Shown here: positions 1-7,790 of the stretch, one piece after another
Position numbering within the stretch: the first letter of the stretch is position 1
How the letters are laid out: every line of letters starts with the position of its first letter
Assembly (NCBI GenBank): GCA_021740905.1
Contig: JAIOYV010000001.1
Coordinates: 1 to 64,000, forward strand
Direction: 5' to 3'
DNA from: Bacteroidales bacterium
GTDB taxonomy: Bacteria > Bacteroidota > Bacteroidia > Bacteroidales > M50B96
Length of the DNA stretch: 64,000 nucleotides
Translations under genes and position numbers: made by a program
The notes under the pieces: generated by a model
The model's input: the letters and a program-made list of their open reading frames with translations, nothing else
Database searches by the model: none
What the model was told of the DNA's origin: nothing

Positions 1-43
1 TTTCAACAAGGGGAAAGTCGAATTTTTTATACTTTTATGCAGT

Positions 44-110
44 GGAATAAAGCCCATAATTTTTTTTAAAAGTTTGCGCTTCAAAAATTGGAATTTTCGG
101 GCTTTATTCC
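44..110. repeat. 12-bp perfect inverted repeat at window edge
   Basis: GGAATAAAGCCC at 44-55 is the exact reverse complement of GGGCTTTATTCC at 99-110, with a 43-nt AT-rich spacer. It lies just upstream of a TPR gene fragment. It could be a terminator-like stem for a gene left of the window or a remnant of a mobile end; the sequence does not decide. Confidence 0.5.
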
Positions 111-139
111 TATATTAATCTTTCGGACAGCTATGACTG

Positions 140-871
140 GTGGCCGACCAATTTGAGAGTAAGCAAATGATGTCGATGTATTATCGGTTTATTGCTTTTA
201 CATCGCTGCGATTTAGGGAATTTAATATCTCTATAATCGAAAAGATTGAAGAAGGAATTGAACTGATGAGAAAAACAGAACATAGAGTACTACTTGCTGA
301 TTTATGTTCACGTTTATGTAGAATACATCTTTTTCATGGAAATATTGCTTCCGCAAAAACCTATCTGGACGAAGCCTCAATACATCTCAAAACTTTTAAA
401 TCTGCAAAACCTTTTTACGTATCCTACCTTATGGCCACGACCAGGTATCAATTAGAGCAACTAAAAAGTGAAAAGACAATCAATTCAGGGCAAACGAAAA
501 TACTTAGAGAATTAATCAAAGAACTGATAAAAACAGCCATGAAATTTCGGGGTACTTTACCGGAAGCCCTTCTTTTAAAAGCTGAAGTATACCTATACCT
601 ATTAAATTATAAGGTTTGTTTTAAAGCCCTAAAATCAGCCCAACAAATTGCTGAAAATTCAGGAGCAAAAGTTGAACTGTCACGAGCATATTTAGAATTG
701 GGGAAATTCCTTTCCAACCCAAACACAAAACCGAAGCAATTCAACGAACTTTCTGGCAAAGATTATTTAGAAAAAGCAAAGGCCCTGTTTGATGAGATGG
801 ACTTGCAGTGGGATTTGGAGGAATATCAAAAGTATGTTGCCAAGAGCAATGAAGTCGGGGCGCGACTTTAG
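140..871 (+). CDS. TPR-type protein, probable C-terminal fragment of a larger signalling ATPase
   Basis: The 243-residue product is helical throughout and reads as tetratricopeptide-like repeats, for example around residues 60-90 and 145-185. The end (LEKAKALFDEMDLQWDLEE) resembles the last TPR of AAA-ATPase/TPR proteins fused to cyclase or kinase domains. This is a recollection of family style, not a search result. The frame opens with GTG at 140 directly after an in-frame TGA at 134-136. A more natural start may be the ATG at 167. No N-terminal catalytic domain or signal peptide is present, and the 140 nt upstream look non-coding, so this is most likely a truncated remnant. No partner gene is adjacent. 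Confidence 0.5.
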   Translation: MADQFESKQMMSMYYRFIAFTSLRFREFNISIIEKIEEGIELMRKTEHRVLLADLCSRLCRIHLFHGNIASAKTYLDEASIHLKTFKSAKPFYVSYLMATTRYQLEQLKSEKTINSGQTKILRELIKELIKTAMKFRGTLPEALLLKAEVYLYLLNYKVCFKALKSAQQIAENSGAKVELSRAYLELGKFLSNPNTKPKQFNELSGKDYLEKAKALFDEMDLQWDLEEYQKYVAKSNEVGARL

Positions 872-886
872 CAAGCAAATAGTTCA

Positions 887-960
887 TCCATCCCAACCCT
901 TCCTTAAAATAAGGAAGGGCTTTCCCCTGTTGCAAACGATGCGGTAAACGGGATAAATTT
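887..960. repeat. Dispersed repeat, stem plus CTGTTGCAAA segment
   Basis: A CCCTTCCTTA...TAAGGAAGGG stem is followed by a CTGTTGCAAA-N-GGTAA segment. The same two blocks, in the same order and strand, recur at about 55425-55480. Confidence 0.5.
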
Positions 961-1212
961 CCGTATTTTGTTCAACCCCTTTTCATTGTTTCATAGCTAA
1001 GAATCAAGCCATAATCTTCCAGCCCCAAGCGAACGAAATCATTCAATCCCAAATTTAAACTAAATTCCCTGCACACAGGAATACGTGCAATTTTCATTTT
1101 TACAAATTCTGCCAGTATTTTTACTCAGGGGAAAGATTGCGCCCCCTTGGGGCTTATTTTTCCATGTCATTCCATACCCAGGGCTGCCACCGCCTGTGGC
1201 GGTGGGCACACA

Positions 1213-1243
1213 CTGGGCTAATGATCCCACCCCTTTGGGGCTA
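1213..1243 (-). repeat. 31-nt dispersed repeat, inverted copy
   Basis: This 31-nt segment (CTGGGCTAATGAT...GGGGCTA) is an imperfect reverse complement of 1336-1366. Both contain a CCCC(N)GGGG core. The pair faces each other across about 90 nt and could fold as a long hairpin. Confidence 0.55.
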
Positions 1244-1335
1244 CAAGGTGAAAAACGCAAAACACATAGAGATAAAAATTTCCTTGTTCATGAATCTTTG
1301 ATTTTGTTTTACATTTTTCCATGCCGAATTTAATA

Positions 1336-1366
1336 TAGCCCCAACGGGGTGTTATCATTAGCCCAG
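1336..1366 (+). repeat. 31-nt dispersed repeat, forward copy
   Basis: TAGCCCCAACGGGGTG...TTAGCCCAG. A second direct copy of the first 22 nt lies at 1426-1448, and an inverted copy at 1213-1243. Confidence 0.6.
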
Positions 1367-1425
1367 GGTGTATTTTTTGACGAAGTCAAAAATAGCCCTG
1401 AGACACGTAAGGTATCAGATAGCCC

Positions 1426-1448
1426 AAGCCCCAACGGGGTGTTATCAT
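1426..1448 (+). repeat. Partial direct copy of the 31-nt repeat
   Basis: AAGCCCCAACGGGGTGTTAT and its continuation match the first part of 1336-1366 and then diverge. Confidence 0.55.
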
Positions 1449-1535
1449 AATTCCATATTGCAATCAATGCGGTAATTTATCCCGCGTAATGTATAATTTG
1501 GAAATTTGTCCCGTATTTTACTACAAAGCACGGAT

Positions 1536-1605
1536 TGTCCCCCTTTCAAAAGGGGGAAACTGAGAAGAGCTATGAAAACATATCTTTGCTGGGGATGAAT
1601 AGGAA
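1536..1605 (+). repeat. Dispersed repeat with GTCCCCC/GGGGG stem
   Basis: A GTCCCCCTTT...AAAGGGGG stem is followed by GAGAA-N-AGCTATGAAA and later TGGGGATGAA. The same ordered blocks recur at about 55502-55577 in the same orientation. The two copies bracket the outer edges of the two surface-protein clusters. Confidence 0.5.
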
Positions 1606-1666
1606 TATACTTTCTTTTCATCCATCTGCGGTTGTCAACCCGCATGTTAAAACGTAATCATTTCTA

Positions 1667-1757
1667 TACGTTAATCCGAAAAACCCCAGCGTTTATACAT
1701 TCAACCCCAGCGTTTATACATTTAACTCATATCACCATTCCTGTCGCCGTACTTTTA
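1667..1757 (+). promoter_or_regulatory. Promoter with three LytTR-type direct repeats
   Basis: Three direct repeats have their GTT cores at 1670, 1691 and 1712, exactly 21 bp apart. The first, TACGTTAAT, fits the published LytTR half-site pattern [TA][AC][CA]GTTN[AG][TG] completely; the others (AGCGTTTAT) miss one position. A Bacteroidota-type -7 box, TACTTTTA, starts at 1750, 38 nt after the last GTT. No good -33 TTTG is visible, which fits an activator-dependent promoter. The predicted transcript would begin about 25 nt before the esterase ATG at 1788. Confidence 0.7.
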
Positions 1758-1787
1758 TCTCATTGTTTAACTTTAAAAAATGAGATT

Positions 1788-3080
1788 ATGAAAAGATTTA
1801 CAATTATTATGATAATTCTTCTATCAGGAAATTATCTTTTTGGTCAGATGACCAAGATCGACACTTCCTTTTTTAGCCAGGCTTTAGGCGAGGAAAAAAT
1901 GGTGGATGTATTGCTCCCTCCCGGGTATTTTACAAATAGCAATATTTATTATCCTGTTATTTATTACCTGCATGGCTGGGGTGGCGACCAAAATACCGTA
2001 AACGAAATGATCTCCATAACAGGAGGGTTGATCAGTAGCGGTACCATTGATGAAGTAATTATTGTTGGGGCCGACAATAGTCCTGAGCCTTTCAATGGAT
2101 CAATGTATGTGAATTCGGTAACTTGGGGAAACTATGAGGATTATATGGTCAATGATCTCGTAACCTGGGTTGAAACATCATTTCGGACAGTTCCGCAAAA
2201 AAAGTATAGAGCATTAATTGGACAATCCATGGGGGCTTATGGGGCATTCAGGTATGGGATATTACACAAGGAGAAATTTAGGGCTTTAGTAGCTCATGCC
2301 GGTGTGTTAACCTTTGATAAGGATATATATATCAATACTTCCAGACAAAATGTACTACAAGAAAGTCAACCTGGTCCGCCATACACATATTCTTTCTCAA
2401 CCGGAGGTTTCACAGCAGGAACATTTCTGTTTTGCGGAGCCTTTTCGCCAAACCCCAACAGCACACAATACTATATTAATCCGCAAATAGTAGATTTCCC
2501 TTATGATGAAAATGGTGATTACATCGATTCGGTGTACGCAAAATTTCAGCAAAATGATATTCTTGGAAATTTCATCCACCAATTGTCAGCTGAAGATAGC
2601 GTAGGAATATTTTTTGGTTGTGGAACAGCCGACGGATATTTGGTATATCCTGCACATCTCGCAATGAAAGACACACTCGATACGCTTGGAATTCCTTATG
2701 AGTATTATTCTCACAATGGTGGTCATGCATGGCCAAATGGGTTTAAAGAAAATGGCTTGGTTTTCCTTGATTCCATTATGGGGCCACCAATCTTATCTCT
2801 TGAAGAAGAAGTAAATTGTCAGTTTGAATTTTCAGTTTACCCCAATCCTTTTGAAAATACGGTTACTTTAAAATTCAAAAGACCACTATCCAAAGATGAT
2901 GGTATCAGAATTTTTAACCTGACAGGAAATGTAGTAAAAATGATTCAGCTTTTTTCATATAAAAGCAAATCTGAAATAATGCTAAATATGGAAGAATTCC
3001 CTTCCGGTATATATTTCATCAGTTTGCACAGCATGGAAGGAATCATAACCAAAAAAATAATAAAGGTGGCGGGGCGGTAA
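1788..3080 (+). CDS. Secreted esterase D-like alpha/beta hydrolase with T9SS sorting domain
   Basis: The 430-residue protein starts with a signal peptide (MKRFTIIMIILLSG, cleavage after about residue 20). I chose ATG 1788 because the upstream TTG extension lacks a signal and runs through the promoter repeats. The body is a putative-esterase (PF00756-like) fold: oxyanion motif LHGWGGD near residue 61, nucleophile GQSMG with Ser147, and the catalytic-His motif NGGHAWPNG near residue 320. The last 80 residues form a T9SS type A sorting domain with a YPNPF start and a KKIIKVAGR end. The substrate is unknown; feruloyl or acetyl-sugar esters are typical for the family. It heads the plus-strand surface cluster, directly behind the LytTR-box promoter, with an LRR gene 63 nt downstream. 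Confidence 0.88.
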   Translation: MKRFTIIMIILLSGNYLFGQMTKIDTSFFSQALGEEKMVDVLLPPGYFTNSNIYYPVIYYLHGWGGDQNTVNEMISITGGLISSGTIDEVIIVGADNSPEPFNGSMYVNSVTWGNYEDYMVNDLVTWVETSFRTVPQKKYRALIGQSMGAYGAFRYGILHKEKFRALVAHAGVLTFDKDIYINTSRQNVLQESQPGPPYTYSFSTGGFTAGTFLFCGAFSPNPNSTQYYINPQIVDFPYDENGDYIDSVYAKFQQNDILGNFIHQLSAEDSVGIFFGCGTADGYLVYPAHLAMKDTLDTLGIPYEYYSHNGGHAWPNGFKENGLVFLDSIMGPPILSLEEEVNCQFEFSVYPNPFENTVTLKFKRPLSKDDGIRIFNLTGNVVKMIQLFSYKSKSEIMLNMEEFPSGIYFISLHSMEGIITKKIIKVAGR

Positions 3081-3095
3081 ACAGCCTAAGAATAT

Positions 3096-3143
3096 CAAAC
3101 GAATATGAAATTTTAAAAACATAAACCATTAAAAATTAAAGCT
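3096..3143 (+). promoter_or_regulatory. Conserved 5' leader of surface-protein genes
   Basis: CAAACGAATATGAAAT followed by an A-rich stretch with ACATAAACCATT runs to the ATG at 3144. Nearly the same leader precedes the minus-strand genes starting at 50506, 52095 and, shorter, 53577. It may be a shared ribosome-loading region, since a clear Shine-Dalgarno is missing. Confidence 0.5.
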
Positions 3144-4484
3144 ATGAAAAGAATACTACTGATTTTTGTATTGGGAATGATGCTTCAATCATTCTCGTAT
3201 GGGCAAAGCTGCCTGCCAAACGGCATCCATTTTGGCAACCAGGCTGAGATTGACAATTTCCCCTTAAATTATCCGGGATGTACCATAATTGAAGGAGATG
3301 TAGGAATCTCTGAAGTTGGGGGTATAATTACCAATCTGGACAGCTTGATTGTTTTAACAGAAATTCATGGAGCGCTAAGGATTGGAGGAGTTGCAGCTAT
3401 GTCATGGCCTTTGGAGAATTTAACCAGCTTAAATGGTTTAAACAATCTAACATCTATTGATTCAACACTGTTTATCGGTACAACCAAATTATCAAGTTTA
3501 AATGGATTAGAACAGCTTACAGCAGTTGGGGGCAATCTATTTATTGGTTCAGAAGGTTGGATCAATGCGCATAATCCATATTTAAAGGATATCAGTGCGT
3601 TAAGCAACCTTTCAAGTATTGAGGGTAGTTTATTTATAGAGTATAATGACTCTTTAGTTACCTTAACTGGGCTTGAAGGGCTAAATACAGTTGGAGGAGA
3701 TGTAATTATAGGAAGAAATAATTCACTTTTTTCTCTTGATGGCCTCGATAACCTAACCACTATAATGGGAGGGTTGTATATTGGTACTGAAGGTATATTT
3801 TCTCTACCCAACCCTTCACTTGTTAACATAGCCGGCCTTAATGGCCTATCTTCAATTGGTGGTGGATTATTTATAACAAACAATGACTCTTTAATAAGTT
3901 TAACAGGTTTAGAGGGTCTTACTAATATTACAGGAGATTTAGTTATCGGTGATAATTACAGTCTAATAAGTTTGACAGGTTTAAACAACCTAAGCGATAT
4001 TGGAGGATATTTGAGTATTGGAGGAAACAATGTAATAACAAGTCTCACAGGTTTGGAGAACCTGTCTTCTATTGGAAATGATTTATATATTAACGATAAT
4101 CCATTATTATCTACTTGCGCAATATCCGGTATCTGTGATTATTTGGATATTCCAAATGGAACAATTTACATAAATAACAATGCTACCGGCTGCAATAGCG
4201 AACAAGAAGTCGATTCTATCTGCGGCACTCTTATTATAGAAGAAGTCGATTTGTTAGATGGTTTTAAAATCACCCCCAATCCAGCAAATACCTTCATCGA
4301 AATAACAAACGAACAAAACCTAAAAATTACCCAGGTAAACATTTACAACCAGCTTGGGCAGTTGCTGATAAAAAGAGATAACACATATTCACCTATCGAT
4401 ATTTCAATACTCAGCACCGGAATTTATATTGTTGAAATAGTTGCCGATAGAATCAAGGTTCGAAAGAAATTGATAGTGAATTAA
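3144..4484 (+). CDS. Secreted leucine-rich-repeat (L-domain-like) surface protein, T9SS
   Basis: The 446-residue protein has a signal peptide ending at YGQ (residue 21), then an N-cap CLPNGIHFG...YPGC. About ten repeats follow, of the form SLTGLxNLxxIGGxLxIxxN, typical of receptor-L-domain-like repeats in Bacteroidota. A cysteine-rich cap (STCAISGICDYL ... ATGCN ... DSIC) closes the repeat stack. A T9SS sorting domain ending KKLIVN follows. The N-terminal 20 residues are nearly identical to those of the LRR protein at 47996-50506. No catalytic motif is present, so a binding or adhesion role at the cell surface is inferred. It is probably co-transcribed with the esterase before it and the phosphoesterase after it. 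Confidence 0.85.
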   Translation: MKRILLIFVLGMMLQSFSYGQSCLPNGIHFGNQAEIDNFPLNYPGCTIIEGDVGISEVGGIITNLDSLIVLTEIHGALRIGGVAAMSWPLENLTSLNGLNNLTSIDSTLFIGTTKLSSLNGLEQLTAVGGNLFIGSEGWINAHNPYLKDISALSNLSSIEGSLFIEYNDSLVTLTGLEGLNTVGGDVIIGRNNSLFSLDGLDNLTTIMGGLYIGTEGIFSLPNPSLVNIAGLNGLSSIGGGLFITNNDSLISLTGLEGLTNITGDLVIGDNYSLISLTGLNNLSDIGGYLSIGGNNVITSLTGLENLSSIGNDLYINDNPLLSTCAISGICDYLDIPNGTIYINNNATGCNSEQEVDSICGTLIIEEVDLLDGFKITPNPANTFIEITNEQNLKITQVNIYNQLGQLLIKRDNTYSPIDISILSTGIYIVEIVADRIKVRKKLIVN

Positions 4485-4495
4485 ACACAGGAACA

Positions 4496-4528
4496 ACTCA
4501 CGGCGTGACTTAGAGTCACACCGTGAGT
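4496..4528. repeat. 33-nt palindrome (family P) after LRR gene
   Basis: ACTCACGGCGTGACT and AGTCACACCGTGAGT form an imperfect stem around TAG. Related palindromes follow other surface genes at 6481, 47708, 50644, 52238 and 53713. It could act as an intra-operon RNA stem or be a REP-like element. It lacks a T-run, so it is a poor intrinsic terminator. Confidence 0.65.
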
Positions 4529-4573
4529 AAGTAAAAAATAGGACTTAAACATAAACCACTAAACTATAAAACG

Positions 4574-6343
4574 ATGAAACAGAAATTTTTACTTCTTACC
4601 TTATCAATAACCTTTTTCAATTTAATAATTTTCGGGCAAATTCAGATTGACATTCCTGCACCGGAGTCGAATCAGATTAATTCGACGGTCTCCCAAAAAT
4701 CGGATTTTCGCAAAGAACCCTATTTGCTATTTGAAGGGATCAATACACAAATGCGGTTTCTCTGGCAACTTTCCATATCCGATACATGTGAAATATTTTG
4801 GGGTACAGACAGTACATGCAGCCTGGGAAATACAATCACACAGGAATATGGCATCGATCACCAGCACAGTTATACCATTACGGGATTAACAACAGGTACA
4901 AAATACCATTATCAGGTTGTATATAATGTCGATACGATCCGGGCTTCTTTTTTTACGGCACCCGCCGGGAATGAAGAAAATATTAAGTTTTTTGTGTATG
5001 GTGATACCCGGTCTGATATCGTAAATCACGACCTCAATTCCCAGCTAATGATTGGAGATTATCAGGCTGATTCGTCCTATCAATCGCTTACCTTGTTTAC
5101 CGGCGATCATGTCGATTATGGAGCTGATGAATCAAGCTGGGACAATACTTTTTTCACACACAATGCCCCAAATGTCCGTAAACGAATGGCTGAAGTGCCC
5201 TTTGTCCCTTGTTTGGGAAACCATGAGATGTACCAACAGAATTTTAATATTGACCATAGCACATCGGTTTTTGGCAAATACTTCCCATTTCCTTATGAAG
5301 AACGTCGCTACTGGTCGTTTGATTACGGCCCCATGCATGTTGCAATCCTGGATCAATATCCTGACTATTACCAGTTGTTGCCACTCGAAGGTTATCTCGA
5401 TACTGCACAATTGTTATGGCTAAAGGAAGATTTGGCTAACACAACAAAACCGTGGAAAGTGATTGTTTTGCACGAACCTGGTTGGTCTTGCGAAGGTTCT
5501 TCATCAACATATGCTCATCCCAATAATCCGGATGTTCAGGACTCCCTTCAACCCATACTGGAAGAGTATGGTGTTCAAATTGTTTTTGCTGCCCACAATC
5601 ATTATTATGCCCGGGCATGTAAAAATGGGATCTATCACATAACCACTGCCGGTGGCGGTGCCCCACTTTATGAGATCGAAGAGGAATTCCCAAATGTTAT
5701 GAACACCTTTAAGGTACATCATTATTGCAAAGTTGCCATTGAGGATGATACCATGACTGTAACTGCCGTTAAACCAAATGGAGAAGTGATAGATGAATTT
5801 CAAATAAATCAAAACAACAGACCTGAGCATTTATTAGGTTTCCTTGACAAAGATTCAGTACTAGGTAATATAAGTGATGTAAATATAAGTGGGAGTGGAC
5901 AATCTACAAACCCTGATAGTGTAGGCTATTATGGTTTGGAGTTGGCAACCGGTTTTCAAGACGTTTTATTTCAACTTGAAGGTTATTATCCTATAGAAAA
6001 AAATATTGAGATCATTGAGGGAACAGAAACACAACTAGATGACACATTAATCGCAATCTCAGGGGGAATTGATGATCCTTTTAATAATGAGGCACAAAAC
6101 ACTGAACAAATAATAATCTCACCTAATCCGGCTACAGAATATGTTAATATAACGGCAAACATCAGTAGCCATCCAATCGAACTCTATATTTACAATCCAA
6201 TCGGTATATGTATCCAAAAGGAAAGATTTGCGACAGGTAGTCGAGAATTGGTTTTGAAGATGTCTGATTATACATCCGGAATATATTTCATCACCTTGCA
6301 AAGCGGGTCGGGCAGGGTGACTAAGAAGTTGGTCATAAATTAA
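4574..6343 (+). CDS. Secreted purple-acid-phosphatase-like metallophosphoesterase, T9SS
   Basis: 589 residues with a signal peptide ending near FGQ (residue 22). A fibronectin III-like PAP N-domain (about 50-135) precedes a calcineurin-type phosphoesterase domain (about 140-400). Metal-site motifs are GDTRSD, GDHVDYG, GNHEMY, VLHEPGW and AAHNHYYAR. The first motif has Arg where many relatives have His, as in some PAP-like enzymes. A small beta-sandwich, probably carboxypeptidase-regulatory-like (about 425-495), precedes the T9SS sorting domain, which ends KKLVIN. It probably hydrolyses phosphomonoesters or diesters outside the cell. The last 93 nt of the gene and its 3' flank are nearly identical to those of the unrelated serine hydrolase at 50692. 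Confidence 0.87.
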   Translation: MKQKFLLLTLSITFFNLIIFGQIQIDIPAPESNQINSTVSQKSDFRKEPYLLFEGINTQMRFLWQLSISDTCEIFWGTDSTCSLGNTITQEYGIDHQHSYTITGLTTGTKYHYQVVYNVDTIRASFFTAPAGNEENIKFFVYGDTRSDIVNHDLNSQLMIGDYQADSSYQSLTLFTGDHVDYGADESSWDNTFFTHNAPNVRKRMAEVPFVPCLGNHEMYQQNFNIDHSTSVFGKYFPFPYEERRYWSFDYGPMHVAILDQYPDYYQLLPLEGYLDTAQLLWLKEDLANTTKPWKVIVLHEPGWSCEGSSSTYAHPNNPDVQDSLQPILEEYGVQIVFAAHNHYYARACKNGIYHITTAGGGAPLYEIEEEFPNVMNTFKVHHYCKVAIEDDTMTVTAVKPNGEVIDEFQINQNNRPEHLLGFLDKDSVLGNISDVNISGSGQSTNPDSVGYYGLELATGFQDVLFQLEGYYPIEKNIEIIEGTETQLDDTLIAISGGIDDPFNNEAQNTEQIIISPNPATEYVNITANISSHPIELYIYNPIGICIQKERFATGSRELVLKMSDYTSGIYFITLQSGSGRVTKKLVIN

Positions 6344-6365
6344 GGCTATTCTGATTTTATTCACC
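6273..6365 (+). repeat. 93-nt 3'-end module shared with the serine hydrolase gene
   Basis: This segment covers the last 24 codons and the first 22 nt after the stop of the phosphoesterase gene. It matches the reverse complement of 50670-50762 at 91 of 93 positions by eye. The two genes are otherwise unrelated. Confidence 0.85.
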
Positions 6366-6480
6366 CCCGGCAACTGTTCAATGCAATAGCAAACGGTAAT
6401 CTCCCCACTGTTTCAGGATGGACTAGGCAATCCGCAAAAAGACATGGACATTTGCCGGAGGTGAAAAAGTCACAAGTTTC

Positions 6481-6513
6481 ACTCACTGGGTGACTTCGAG
6501 TCACCCGGTGAAT
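6481..6513. repeat. 33-nt palindrome (family P)
   Basis: TCACTGGGTGACT pairs with AGTCACCCGGTGA around TCG, with one mismatch. It sits between the phosphoesterase and the LytTR regulator and belongs to the same family as 4496-4528. Confidence 0.65.
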
Positions 6514-6598
6514 ATTTACACAAAGGTAATATTCCAATTAATTTTAACTAAATCTCGTCTTTATGGCTGAAATTTGTATCTTCGTGCAAAACGACTTC

Positions 6599-7342
6599 AT
6601 GATCAAAGCCATAATTATTCCAGGCAGGCAGCAGGAGCAAGACCAGGTTGCCGCAATTGTCGGGGCATGTTGCCCAAACCTCAGCGTGGTGGCACATGCC
6701 GAAGGTGTGCGGGACGGTGTTGGACTGATCAACGAACACAACCCCGACCTGGTAATTCTCGACACCAAACTAAAAGACGGCAGCGGTTTCGACCTCGTAC
6801 GTCATTTCGATAAACCCGATTTCAAGATCATCTTCCTGTCGGCCTCCATGGATTATGCCATTAAGGCCATCAAGTTCTCTGCGGTGGACTACATCCTCAA
6901 ACCCATCGATGAGGAAGAGCTTACCCTGGCCATAAACAAGGCTTCGGATATAATCCGTTTCGAGGAAAACCTACAGCAAAAAGCCCTGGGCGGAAGTATT
7001 GAGAATCTCGCCAAATCGCAACGCCTGGTGTTAAAAACCAGCGAACAGTTACATGTGGTGAGCATCGAAGATATTATCCGTATTGAGGCCGATGGCAATT
7101 ATTCTACTTTTCACTTGCAGGATGGCAAAAAGATACTTGTTTCCAAATCTATGAAAGAATACGAGGAAGAATTGCTCGAACACGGCTTTCACCGGGTACA
7201 TAAGTCGCATATTTTCAATATCCACAAAATGAGCCACCTCGACAAAGCCGACGGGGGTTTCGTGGTGATGATCGATGGGGCAAGGATACCGGTGGCTTCA
7301 CGCAAAAGGGATATGCTGTTGCAGTTGTTCGAGGAGATATAA
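6599..7342 (+). CDS. LytTR response regulator with altered acidic pocket
   Basis: 247 residues from ATG 6599, chosen because MIKAIIIPG aligns with the start of the paralogous regulator at 47364 (MLNAIIIDD). A receiver domain (1-120) carries the phospho-acceptor Asp55 in PDLVILDTKLKD and the Lys in ILKPID. The Asp pair that binds Mg2+ in normal receivers is replaced by Pro8-Gly9. A LytTR DNA-binding domain (about 145-245) contains the EADGNYSTF and GFHRVHKSHI segments. No kinase gene is adjacent. It lies between two LytTR-box promoters (1667 and 7645), so control of these surface genes is a likely role, perhaps without normal phosphorylation. Confidence 0.88.
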   Translation: MIKAIIIPGRQQEQDQVAAIVGACCPNLSVVAHAEGVRDGVGLINEHNPDLVILDTKLKDGSGFDLVRHFDKPDFKIIFLSASMDYAIKAIKFSAVDYILKPIDEEELTLAINKASDIIRFEENLQQKALGGSIENLAKSQRLVLKTSEQLHVVSIEDIIRIEADGNYSTFHLQDGKKILVSKSMKEYEEELLEHGFHRVHKSHIFNIHKMSHLDKADGGFVVMIDGARIPVASRKRDMLLQLFEEI

Positions 7343-7644
7343 TAATATGTTTAGAAATTTCAGAACAAGGATCAATCCCGAATAAAAATCGGGACAGGCT
7401 TATACTTCGGCAAGCTCAGTACAAGTTTTTGATTTATAATCTGATGGCTCGCCCCAAACATCTTAAATCATAAATCGTTAATCATCAATCCTAAATCCTT
7501 TCCTTTTGTCCTTTCCTTTTGTGGGCAAAATTTTTGTCTTATCACTCGAAATGGCAGGTTTGACTTTGGTAGGGGGATATACAAATCCAATAAAAACAGG
7601 CACAGCACCCCCCGTTATTCGCTTACGAAAAAAGGCAAAATCCA
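7343..7644. other. Gene-free region, small hairpin only
   Basis: About 300 nt between the LytTR regulator and the next promoter. A 6-bp stem, TCCCGA/TCGGGA at 7376-7394, is followed by no T-run. No gene or strong signal is seen otherwise. Confidence 0.5.
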
Positions 7645-7735
7645 TACGTTCGTTAACTCAACCCCAGCGTTCGTTAACTCAACCCCAGCGTTTATACATT
7701 TAACTCATATCTCCTGTTCGATGTTTGTAATTTTG
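7645..7735 (+). promoter_or_regulatory. Promoter with three LytTR-type direct repeats
   Basis: GTT cores lie at 7648, 7669 and 7690, again exactly 21 bp apart (TACGTTCGT, AGCGTTCGT, AGCGTTTAT). The first fits the LytTR half-site pattern fully. A perfect TAnnTTTG box, TAATTTTG, begins at 7728, 38 nt after the last GTT, the same distance as at 1750 and at 55107. It drives the frameshifted beta-helix gene at 7908 after a leader of about 165 nt. Confidence 0.72.
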
Positions 7736-7790
7736 ATTTTGAATTGAAAGGAGTAAAATTATTAATCATGTAGAAACTTAGGTGGAAGGA

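Larger units (their letters stand above)
872..1666. other. Gene-free region filled with dispersed repeats
   Basis: No convincing gene is present in this 0.8-kb stretch. It contains an inverted pair of a GGGGCTA-ended repeat (1213-1243 against 1336-1366), a third partial copy (1426-1448), a stem of CCTTCCTTA/TAAGGAAGG type (about 897-920), and a GTCCCCCTTT/AAAGGGGG stem (about 1537-1555). The last two recur near 55430-55577. Short frames here run through the repeats and are not supported. Confidence 0.6.

Noticed and set aside
1060-1333. Overlapping frames on both strands in the left repeat region
   Set aside because: They translate the dispersed repeats and have no domain features.
1632-1787. 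N-terminal extension of the esterase from a TTG at 1632
   Set aside because: It would translate the LytTR repeats and bury the signal peptide. ATG 1788 gives a normal secreted protein.
3365-3883. A 172-codon antisense frame in the LRR gene, and similar ones in 11239-12078 and 48804-50276
   Set aside because: They are opposite-strand shadows created by the periodic LRR codons.
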